The position numbers and the translations under genes are program-made. Shown piece after piece: positions 1 to 5,181 of a stretch of DNA of 8,499 bases. Under the pieces are notes generated by a model, which made no database searches, had not been told where the DNA came from, and saw nothing but the letters and a program-made list of their open reading frames with translations. How positions within the stretch are numbered: position 1 is the stretch's first letter; every line of letters begins with the position of its first letter. Origin of the DNA: B4-G1 sp964393895 (lineage in GTDB: Bacteria; Chloroflexota; Anaerolineae; B4-G1); the NCBI GenBank assembly GCA_964393895.1, contig CAYMWP010000169.1, positions 1 to 8,499 on the forward strand, given 5' to 3'.

Positions 1-90
1 CCCGCGGTGCGGGCCGGCGCAAAGCGGAACGAATTTATGCATCGCTGCACTAAGATTGAGCAGTTTATCCGCAGTCTCTATAATGCCCGA
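1..90. other. Region downstream of the kinase, no gene seen
   Basis: These 90 bases follow the kinase stop codon. A perfect hairpin CCCGC-GGT-GCGGG occupies 1-13 at the window edge and could be the stem of a terminator whose T run lies outside. No ribosome site or convincing start codon is visible. Confidence 0.4.
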
Positions 91-2910
91 TCACAACCCC
101 CAATCCTTGTACTTGGGGAGCGTGAAAAAGAACGTGCTGCCCTTTCCACGATCACTTTCTACCCAGATTTGCCCACTGTGAGATTCAACAATGCGTTTGA
201 CAATCGCCAGGCCCAATCCAGCGCCGCCAAAACGGCGTTGGGTAGAGCCATCCACTTGGTAGAATCTCTCAAAGATGCGATCCTGCTGATCTTTGGGGAT
301 ACCGATACCCTGGTCAGATATAGAGACCAGCAAGGTTGACTCTATGTCTTTGATGGTCAATGAGATGCGCCCGCCTGCCTGGCTGAATTTTATCGCATTG
401 TTCAATAAATTATTGAACACTTGCAGCAACATCTCCTCATCCCCGGCCACCGGCGGCAGATCGTCGGCAAAATCCGCCACTAGCGTCAACTCGGCAGCTT
501 GCGCCACGGCTGCGCATCCTCGCAGTGCCCGCCGCGCCAGATCAGTCAGCGAAATGGCCGCCAGCTTGCCAGGCGTCCGATCCGCCTTTTGCAAAAACAT
601 AATATCACTCACCAAGCGCGTGATGCTGTCGGTTTTATCAGCCACGATGTTGAGATACTCTGTCTGTTTATCGGAAAGCGGCTCGGCCTCGTCACTCAGC
701 AAAAGGTCCACGTATCCCTTCACGAACGTCAGGGGAGTGCGCAACTCGTGGGATATGTTCTGAACCATCTCGTCTTTGAGCCTATCGGCCGCTTGCAACT
801 CGGCGTAGGCCTCTGCCAGGTTATTGGCTCTTTGCTCGAGCCTGGTGTACAAGCGAGCATTATCAATGGCAATGGCTGCCTGGGAAGCAGCGATGGTCAG
901 CAATCGCTCGTCGGCCACGGTGAAAGCATCGAACTGATCGCTGTTGACGCTCAACGTGCCGATCACCACATTCTGCACGCTCAATGGGACTACCAGGAGC
1001 GACCGGACTGACGAGTCGAAGAAAACGAATTCTTGAGCCTCCAATGTGTTCGGCACATAGATCGGCAGGCCCTCCAATGCCACTCGTCCGGCCACTCCCT
1101 CACCCAAGCGCAGTTTAAAGTCGCGCTTCCATCTGTCCTTGACACCCGCCGCTGCGCGAATCTCTAGCACGTTACTGACGGGATCCAAGAGTGCAATAGA
1201 GCACCCCCGGCATCCTATTGCCTGCCTCAACGATCCCACGATGGTATTGAGCACCTCTTGTGTGTCGAGGCTCGTGTTCATCTGCCGGGCCAACTGGTAG
1301 AGGGCCGACACCTGAGCGAGCCGTCGCCGGGTCTCCTCGTACAGGCGGGCATTATCCACGGCGATGGCTAACTGGTCGGCCAACGTCTCCATAGCCTGGA
1401 CATCCTCCTGGTCAAAGGTGTCCAGCATCAGGTGCTGGATATCCAGGACGCCGATCACGTTGTCACTGCGCGCAATCGGAACCGCGAGTTCAGAGCTCAC
1501 CGCATCAGAGGTCAGCGCCAGGGGCAGATAGCGCGACTCCTGAGACACGTCGTTCACCAGCAAAGTCTGCCCCGTTTCCGCTACCCACCCGACGACACCC
1601 TCTCCGATAGTGCGGCGGTATCCCTTCTCTATGTTCGCCGCGTGCCCTCCGGAGATGGAGTGTAACACCACCTCCTGGGTTGTCTGGTCAGTTAAAAAAA
1701 GTGCGACGTTAAAATAGGCAAAGCTACGCCGAATAGCGGCTGCGGCTGTGTCCAGGATATCGCTCAAGTTGAGCGTAGCTGTAGCCTGTCGAGCCACTTG
1801 GTTGATCAGGGCCAACTGGGTGGAGCGTCGTGCCTCGTTAGCAAATAGGCGAGTGCGCTCGACGGCAATGGCGGCCTGGTTCGCCAGGAGGCTGAGAACG
1901 CGCAGTTCGTGGTCAGAGAGCGAACGAGAAGCGTCAAAGGCGACCGCGAGCACGCCCAGAACGCGCGGCGCTCGCTCCAGGGGCAGGGCCGCCAAAACAG
2001 CCATCCCCCGATCCAGCCAGTCGCTCACGTTCGACTCGGAGGCCGCGAGATCAGCCAAAACCAGCGCCTGCCCACTGCGCGCAGCCTGGGCAACCGGGCC
2101 GTCGCCCGGAGGATGACCGCTCACAGGCTCCCGTTCTCCATCCTCGCGCAACGCGGTCGCGAAAGCAAGTTTGTCGCTCTTGTCCTCGTACAGATACAGT
2201 TCCACCACGGCGGCGCCGGTCAGTTCCAGCGCAGCGTGAGAGATGATGTTCAGCGCCGTCCACGAGTCGAGGGTAGAGGATACCTCCATGCTGGTCGCCT
2301 GAAGAACTGACAACTCTTCTACCCGGCGGCGAGCCTCGTCCAACAGGCTGGCATTGTCGAGGGCGATGCCGATCTGATCGGCGATGGCAGAGATGACTGT
2401 GATCTCATCGTGGCTGAACGCGCGCGGCGTGTAGCTCATCACGCCCAAGACGCCCAGCACGCAGCCACGCGCCCGCATAGGAGCCAGGGCCAGCGCCTGT
2501 ATCCCCTCCTCGCGGAATTCGAGAACCACCACGCGCGGGTCGCGGCTGACGTCTCCCGTCACGACCGGTCGGCCGGTCATCACCACTTTTCCAGAAAGGC
2601 CACGGTCGGCCGGCACCCGAACTCCCCGGCCGACGAAATCGTGAACGCGCCAGCCCTGCTGCACGCGAAAGACTAACTCGTTCGTGTTCTCATCCAGCAC
2701 CGATATGGCGCCGGCCTCAATTCCAATGACCTTCAGAGCCAAAGCCAGGGCGCGCTGCAAGACCTCACCCACGTCCCGTGTGCTGGCCATAGCGGCCACC
2801 TCGTTGAGGGCCGCCAACGCGCTATCACGAGGCTCGCTCCTGGGATCAAAATATATGGTCTCCAGGCCAGAGGAGGCAGCTTGCAACCCCGGGGACGGCG
2901 AGGGTCTCAC
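91..2910 (-). CDS. Soluble histidine kinase with four GAF domains
   Basis: A 939-residue sensor histidine kinase, counted from GTG 2910. Four GAF domains follow one another at about 46-185, 212-350, 380-518 and 548-684, each ending in a helical linker with a recurring pattern (DNASLLDEARRR, ERTRLFANEARR, DNARLYEETRRR, DNARLYTRLEQR). The HisKA dimerisation domain carries SHELRTP with the phosphorylated His at 721. The ATP-binding domain shows the N box (NNLLNNAIKFS, 833-843), G1 (DQGIGIP, 866-872), the F box (FERF, 880-883) and G2 (GGAGLGLA, 895-902), so it should be active. There is no membrane segment or receiver domain, so the protein is cytoplasmic and its response regulator is encoded elsewhere. 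GTG 2910 is preferred over an in-frame GTG at 2949 because AAGGA lies 9 bases upstream and it overlaps the preceding stop by GTGA; the 2949 start has no ribosome site. GAF ligands cannot be read from the sequence. Confidence 0.96.
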   Translation of the reverse strand: MRPSPSPGLQAASSGLETIYFDPRSEPRDSALAALNEVAAMASTRDVGEVLQRALALALKVIGIEAGAISVLDENTNELVFRVQQGWRVHDFVGRGVRVPADRGLSGKVVMTGRPVVTGDVSRDPRVVVLEFREEGIQALALAPMRARGCVLGVLGVMSYTPRAFSHDEITVISAIADQIGIALDNASLLDEARRRVEELSVLQATSMEVSSTLDSWTALNIISHAALELTGAAVVELYLYEDKSDKLAFATALREDGEREPVSGHPPGDGPVAQAARSGQALVLADLAASESNVSDWLDRGMAVLAALPLERAPRVLGVLAVAFDASRSLSDHELRVLSLLANQAAIAVERTRLFANEARRSTQLALINQVARQATATLNLSDILDTAAAAIRRSFAYFNVALFLTDQTTQEVVLHSISGGHAANIEKGYRRTIGEGVVGWVAETGQTLLVNDVSQESRYLPLALTSDAVSSELAVPIARSDNVIGVLDIQHLMLDTFDQEDVQAMETLADQLAIAVDNARLYEETRRRLAQVSALYQLARQMNTSLDTQEVLNTIVGSLRQAIGCRGCSIALLDPVSNVLEIRAAAGVKDRWKRDFKLRLGEGVAGRVALEGLPIYVPNTLEAQEFVFFDSSVRSLLVVPLSVQNVVIGTLSVNSDQFDAFTVADERLLTIAASQAAIAIDNARLYTRLEQRANNLAEAYAELQAADRLKDEMVQNISHELRTPLTFVKGYVDLLLSDEAEPLSDKQTEYLNIVADKTDSITRLVSDIMFLQKADRTPGKLAAISLTDLARRALRGCAAVAQAAELTLVADFADDLPPVAGDEEMLLQVFNNLLNNAIKFSQAGGRISLTIKDIESTLLVSISDQGIGIPKDQQDRIFERFYQVDGSTQRRFGGAGLGLAIVKRIVESHSGQIWVESDRGKGSTFFFTLPKYKDWGL

Positions 2911-3245
2911 TCGACTTTTTCCTTCAAGATCCAGCTCCAATAGTGCCACACGAGTACGAGATCGAGCGTCATTCCTATTGCCAGAGGAATGTGAAAGGTG
3001 ATCAGAGCGAACCAGGACGAGAGCAGGAAGGAGAATCCAGAGTCAGGCGCAACGGCCACAATGCCCCGTACCATCTGGCTCGTTGCCGCCAGAGCAATAA
3101 AGGTATTCGATACCACAAACCAGCGATAGCGCTCTGCCATCTTGGTGACGGCGCCCAAGCGCCGGCTAAAGTTGGCGAACAGAACGCCCAGATACAAGAC
3201 GGCGAACAACCCCACGGGGCCAAGAGGAATGGTGATGACTTTCAT
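2907..3245 (-). CDS. Small membrane protein coupled to histidine kinase
   Basis: A 112-residue membrane protein of unknown family. Hydrophobic segments lie at about 9-26, 42-65 and 71-107. The last is about 37 residues long with a Pro at 87, so it may be one long helix or two. The loop between the first two is strongly basic (R28, R29, K35, R39, R41), placing it inside the cell, and the C-terminus is charged (KEKVE). The plan resembles the preceding gene: hydrophobic segment, basic loop, hydrophobic segment, short acidic loop (D68), hydrophobic segment. The two may therefore be distant paralogues. The ATG at 3245 overlaps the previous stop by ATGA and has GGAG 8 bases upstream. Its own stop overlaps the kinase GTG start by GTGA. 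The tight coupling suggests it works together with the kinase, perhaps as part of a multi-subunit membrane sensor. Confidence 0.85.
   Translation of the reverse strand: MKVITIPLGPVGLFAVLYLGVLFANFSRRLGAVTKMAERYRWFVVSNTFIALAATSQMVRGIVAVAPDSGFSFLLSSWFALITFHIPLAIGMTLDLVLVWHYWSWILKEKVE
2920..2925 (-). promoter_or_regulatory. Ribosome binding site deciding the kinase start
   Basis: GAAGGA on the minus strand lies inside the end of the upstream membrane-protein gene, 9 bases before GTG 2910. It supports the 939-residue kinase over a 952-residue version starting at 2949, which has no Shine-Dalgarno sequence. The overlap GTGA joins the two reading frames. Confidence 0.7.
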
Positions 3246-3535
3246 CGTCGTTCTCCGGTCATCAACTCGCGCAAATGGTTGCCGAACAGGAAGAGTGAGA
3301 CGCCGCTGCTCAACAACAACAGATCACCAACCGGTTGGCCGACGAAATCCACGTCATTCACGAGGTACCAGATCACGCCAGTCGCCAGCAACACCGATGG
3401 CAAGACGAGGGCGTAATAGGCCACACGCTGGCCCGAGGTCTTGGCGTAGAAACGGGCAATGTGCCACAGAAAAAATATCAGCACACCAACGACGGCCCAC
3501 GAATAGATGGTCAACGCATATTTGACCATATCCAC
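3242..3535 (-). CDS. Small three-TM membrane protein, first gene of kinase operon
   Basis: A 97-residue membrane protein of unknown family. It has three hydrophobic segments at about 7-27, 38-59 and 68-85. The loop after the first segment is basic (R28, K32, R37) and the loop between the second and third is acidic (N60, D61, D63), so the predicted layout is N-terminus outside and C-terminus inside, ending in a basic tail (RELMTGERR). The start is a GTG at 3535 because GGGAGGT lies about 8 bases before it; an ATG two codons later (3529) is the alternative. Its stop overlaps the start of the next gene by ATGA, which indicates translational coupling. It opens a three-gene unit ending in the GAF histidine kinase. 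It may be a sensor or anchoring subunit for that kinase; this is inferred from position, not from a recognised domain. Confidence 0.85.
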   Translation of the reverse strand: MDMVKYALTIYSWAVVGVLIFFLWHIARFYAKTSGQRVAYYALVLPSVLLATGVIWYLVNDVDFVGQPVGDLLLLSSGVSLFLFGNHLRELMTGERR

Positions 3536-3542
3536 GGCGATT

Positions 3543-3549
3543 ACCTCCC
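3543..3549 (-). promoter_or_regulatory. Ribosome binding site of the first small membrane protein
   Basis: GGGAGGT on the minus strand sits about 7-8 bases before the GTG at 3535, a good distance. The ATG at 3529 would be about 14 bases away, so the GTG start is favoured. Confidence 0.7.
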
Positions 3550-3577
3550 ATCAACGCCAAAAAACCCTGCCGAGTCC

Positions 3578-3605
3578 CTCATAGAAGAACCTGGTAACTT
3601 GACAA
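3578..3605 (-). promoter_or_regulatory. Candidate sigma-70-type promoter of the membrane protein-kinase operon
   Basis: On the minus strand, TTGTCA (3605-3600, five of six consensus bases) is followed after 16 bases by TATGAG (3583-3578, four of six). Transcription would begin near 3571 and give a leader of roughly 35 bases before GTG 3535, with its ribosome site included. The site lies in the 335-base non-coding gap, where a promoter for the three coupled genes is expected. It was found by eye and not tested. Confidence 0.5.
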
Positions 3606-3693
3606 TGTTAGATTTGGCGTGCACACTACAGCGAAACAGCGAATTTAGAGAAAAGCGAATCGGAACGCACTGGTTTGATAGCAATTCTCATTT

Positions 3694-3719
3694 CACCGGA
3701 TTCGAGGCTTCAGCCGGTG
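3694..3719. repeat. 6-bp inverted repeat CACCGG/CCGGTG
   Basis: Perfect inverted copies CACCGG (3694-3699) and CCGGTG (3714-3719) enclose 14 bases. On the minus strand an overlapping GGCTGAAGCC could fold instead. It may be part of a dispersed repeat or an operator for the promoter about 90 bases downstream. Confidence 0.35.
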
Positions 3720-3731
3720 CTCTTTGACGTT

Positions 3732-3766
3732 CCAAATCTGGCTAGAGCCTCCAATTTGGGATTTTT
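3732..3766 (+). repeat. Nested inverted repeat with trailing T run
   Basis: CCAAAT (3732-3737) pairs with ATTTGG (3754-3759) around an inner GGC/GCC, and TTTTT follows at 3762-3766 on the plus strand. It resembles a plus-strand terminator, but no plus-strand gene ends here, so I record only the repeat structure. Confidence 0.3.
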
Positions 3767-3815
3767 GGGTCTTTCAAAAAGCTGTTTCTTGCCTTGCTTG
3801 CCTGTCGGCGCTTGG

Positions 3816-3830
3816 GGGATCGGCGATCCC
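3816..3830 (-). repeat. Palindrome just downstream of the KaiC-like gene
   Basis: GGGATC and GATCCC are separated by three bases, about 40 bases after the ATPase stop codon. The position suits a transcript-ending hairpin, but no T run follows it closely on the minus strand. Confidence 0.35.
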
Positions 3831-3870
3831 TCGAGAGCGACAACACTCAAGAGGGGGGACTGGCTGTCTC

Positions 3871-4632
3871 TCAGCGCCGCGCAAAAGCCTGCACGAACGA
3901 ATCGGCCATCCGGCGCGGGCTGCCGCTCATGATGCCCTCTTGCCCTTCAAACGGCGACTGAACCTCGATGCCACGAGGGGTTATCGCAAACTGGCGGATG
4001 CCTTTATCGTGGTTGCTGCCCCGCATCTTGAGAACCAGGATCGCTTTGCGGACCGCGCTCTCAATCTCGACGTAGCGGAGCAGCACGTAAGAATCAACGA
4101 GGAAAGCAGAAGCATCATCACCCCCCTCTGCCTCCCCCAGCAACGCCGTGCTCTCCCGCGTCAGCACGATCGTCAGTCCTTCGCGCTTGAGCGAATTGAC
4201 GAATCCGTAAACTATTGATCGGAGATGAGTCGGGTCTCTACCGAGCCGCTCAAAGTGTGAAAGGCTATCCACCAGTACCCGCTTGGCGCCTATCTCTTGC
4301 ACCAACCTCTCTATCCGCCCACCGACCTGCTCCAGGTCAGCCTTACTGACCTCCGGGCTGGTCATCACCACCCGCAGCTTTCCCTCTTGCTCCATCTGCC
4401 GAAAGTCCCACCCGAAACTGGCAGCATCATTATAGTATTGCTGCGGGAACTCTTCAAAGGTCAATATCAGACCAGGCTCTCCACAGGCCACGATGCCGTG
4501 GTAAATGAACTGCATCCCCAGCGTCGTCTTACCCGTGCCAGGCGCGCCCTCGACCAGGTTGGCCGTTTGGGGCAAAAAACCACCGTATAACATCTCGTCC
4601 AGTCCCGGGATACCTGTTTTTATCCGTTCCAT
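3871..4632 (-). CDS. Single-domain KaiC/RAD55-type RecA-fold ATPase
   Basis: A 253-residue ATPase of the KaiC/RadA/RAD55 group (RecA fold), probably cytoplasmic and probably oligomeric as in its relatives. Visible motifs are the N-terminal TGIPGLDEMLYGG (6-18), Walker A GAPGTGKTT (29-37), the catalytic Glu pair typical of KaiC (FEE, 59-61), Walker B VLVDS (119-123), the KMRGSNHDKGIRQFAI segment (202-217) and a C-terminal SGSPRRM (236-242). From memory of the cyanobacterial clock protein, these match the CII half of KaiC, including the segment YVEI...KMRGS.HDK.IR.F and the SGSP motif. KaiC has two such domains; this protein has one. The positions equivalent to KaiC Ser431 and Thr432 are Ala176 and Phe177, so KaiC-style autophosphorylation there is not expected. 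The ATG is set by a strong AAGGAGG six bases upstream. Its role is unknown; ATP-dependent signal regulation is the family trend. GvpD-like or RAD55-like regulators are alternatives. Confidence 0.93.
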   Translation of the reverse strand: MERIKTGIPGLDEMLYGGFLPQTANLVEGAPGTGKTTLGMQFIYHGIVACGEPGLILTFEEFPQQYYNDAASFGWDFRQMEQEGKLRVVMTSPEVSKADLEQVGGRIERLVQEIGAKRVLVDSLSHFERLGRDPTHLRSIVYGFVNSLKREGLTIVLTRESTALLGEAEGGDDASAFLVDSYVLLRYVEIESAVRKAILVLKMRGSNHDKGIRQFAITPRGIEVQSPFEGQEGIMSGSPRRMADSFVQAFARR

Positions 4633-4638
4633 CAGTTT

Positions 4639-4645
4639 CCTCCTT
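4639..4645 (-). promoter_or_regulatory. Strong ribosome binding site of the KaiC-like gene
   Basis: AAGGAGG on the minus strand, six bases before ATG 4632, is a near-perfect Shine-Dalgarno sequence and the strongest in the window. It suggests efficient translation of the ATPase. Confidence 0.8.
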
Positions 4646-4675
4646 CGGTATGCGCCTCAACGAAAACGGAGGAGC

Positions 4676-4705
4676 AAAAAGCGAGGGGACTCGTGTGGTT
4701 ACACG
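4676..4705 (-). terminator. Possible weak terminator or attenuator before the KaiC-like gene
   Basis: Read on the minus strand, CGTGT-AACC-ACACG (4705-4692) is a perfect 5-bp hairpin. It shares two bases with CGAG-TCCC-CTCG (4693-4682), so the two would be alternative folds; the second is followed one base later by TTTTT (4680-4676). The stems are short, so any termination would be partial. It lies in the 99-base gap between the winged-helix and ATPase genes and could set their expression ratio. Confidence 0.3.
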
Positions 4706-4731
4706 CTCCTGCTGACAACATCCATACTCTA

Positions 4732-5103
4732 TCACCGCGTTCCCCTGATGATGTGATAGATCACCTTGACCCGGAACTGACGATCGTCAGACGCCTTCAC
4801 AAATTGCCTCAGCAGGTCACGCACCTGGTGGTCTGAGGACAACGAGTAGACGGCCATATCACCCAACTGACTCTCCTCCAGTACCCCATCCTGCGCCAAC
4901 TCGGCCAACTCGGCGCGGATGGCTTCAGCGGTCCGGCCGGCGTAACGGGCGACATTGTCGGCCGTGTCTGTAGTGTGTGGGTTGTCGTGGAAAAAACGCA
5001 CCAGATCCCACTTGACGAAGGAGTTTACCTTTGTCTGCAGAAAACGGAGCAATTGGGGATCCATATCCGCCATGAGGCGACCTGTCAAATCGAGTTCATT
5101 CAT
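4732..5103 (-). CDS. Small winged-helix-like protein upstream of KaiC-like ATPase
   Basis: This 123-residue soluble protein belongs to no family I can name. Its middle part reads as a winged helix: a helix around 30-41 (FVKWDLVRFFHDNP), a short helix 47-55, a likely recognition helix 58-71 (TAEAIRAELAELAQDG) and a beta wing 74-89 (LEESQLGDMAVYSLSS). A charged amphipathic C-terminal helix (91-120) may serve dimerisation. The helix-turn-helix would suit a transcription regulator, or a protein-protein adaptor as in other small winged helices; I cannot choose between them. The start at ATG 5103 is preferred over a GTG at 5130 because GGGGAG lies 7 bases upstream of the ATG. It begins 78 bases after secA ends and finishes 99 bases before the KaiC-like gene on the same strand, so co-expression with the ATPase is likely and with secA possible. 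Confidence 0.85.
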   Translation of the reverse strand: MNELDLTGRLMADMDPQLLRFLQTKVNSFVKWDLVRFFHDNPHTTDTADNVARYAGRTAEAIRAELAELAQDGVLEESQLGDMAVYSLSSDHQVRDLLRQFVKASDDRQFRVKVIYHIIRGTR

Positions 5104-5110
5104 AGTCACT

Positions 5111-5118
5111 CTCCCCTT
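5111..5118 (-). promoter_or_regulatory. Ribosome binding site of the winged-helix gene
   Basis: AAGGGGAG on the minus strand ends 7 bases before ATG 5103. It fixes this start and excludes the upstream in-frame GTG at 5130. Confidence 0.7.
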
Positions 5119-5129
5119 GTATCTAACCA

Positions 5130-5177
5130 CCGCTGCCGTCGTTGCTCCCGTCCAGCATCCTGGAGAACAGGCAGCGG
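5130..5177 (-). repeat. 8-bp inverted repeat between secA and the winged-helix gene
   Basis: CCGCTGCC (5130-5137) and GGCAGCGG (5170-5177) are perfect inverted copies separated by 32 bases, with a smaller CCAG/CTGG pair inside. In the transcript it would fold right after the secA stop and before the ribosome site of the next gene. No T run follows, so it is not a standard intrinsic terminator; RNA processing or a Rho-dependent end are possible roles. Confidence 0.45.
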
Positions 5178-5181
5178 CGAC

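Larger units (their letters stand above)
3536..3870. other. Intergenic region between KaiC-like gene and kinase operon
   Basis: This 335-base stretch has no supportable gene. It is richer in A and T than its flanks and holds, in minus-strand order, palindrome 3816-3830, nested repeat 3732-3766, repeat 3694-3719, a 13-base sequence at 3604-3616 that also occurs near secA, the promoter candidate at 3578-3605 and the ribosome site at 3543-3549. It probably separates two transcription units. Confidence 0.6.

Noticed and set aside
91..2910. Phytochrome or CikA orthologue
   Set aside because: The kinase has four GAF domains, no PHY domain, no clear bilin-binding Cys context and no receiver or pseudo-receiver domain; Cys pairs in the fourth GAF are too weak evidence.
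2910..2949. Longer kinase starting at GTG 2949
   Set aside because: No ribosome site precedes it and it would overlap the membrane-protein gene by 43 bases, whereas GTG 2910 has AAGGA at 9 bases and a 4-base overlap.
3335..3727. Plus-strand reading frame of 130 codons reaching into the intergenic gap
   Set aside because: Most of it is opposite the first small membrane protein, composition is not protein-like, and it crosses the minus-strand promoter candidate.
3732..3766. Intrinsic terminator for a plus-strand gene
   Set aside because: The stem and T run look right, but no plus-strand gene ends upstream; kept only as a repeat.
3724..4218. Plus-strand reading frame of 164 codons
   Set aside because: It is mainly antisense to the KaiC-like ATPase, whose motifs are clear, and has no recognisable domain.
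4529..4735. Minus-strand 68-codon frame starting at GTG 4735
   Set aside because: It runs out of frame into the start of the ATPase gene and its sequence has no domain-like features.
3871..5103. A complete KaiABC clock
   Set aside because: No KaiA- or KaiB-like protein is present, the ATPase has one domain instead of two, and the phosphosite equivalents are missing.
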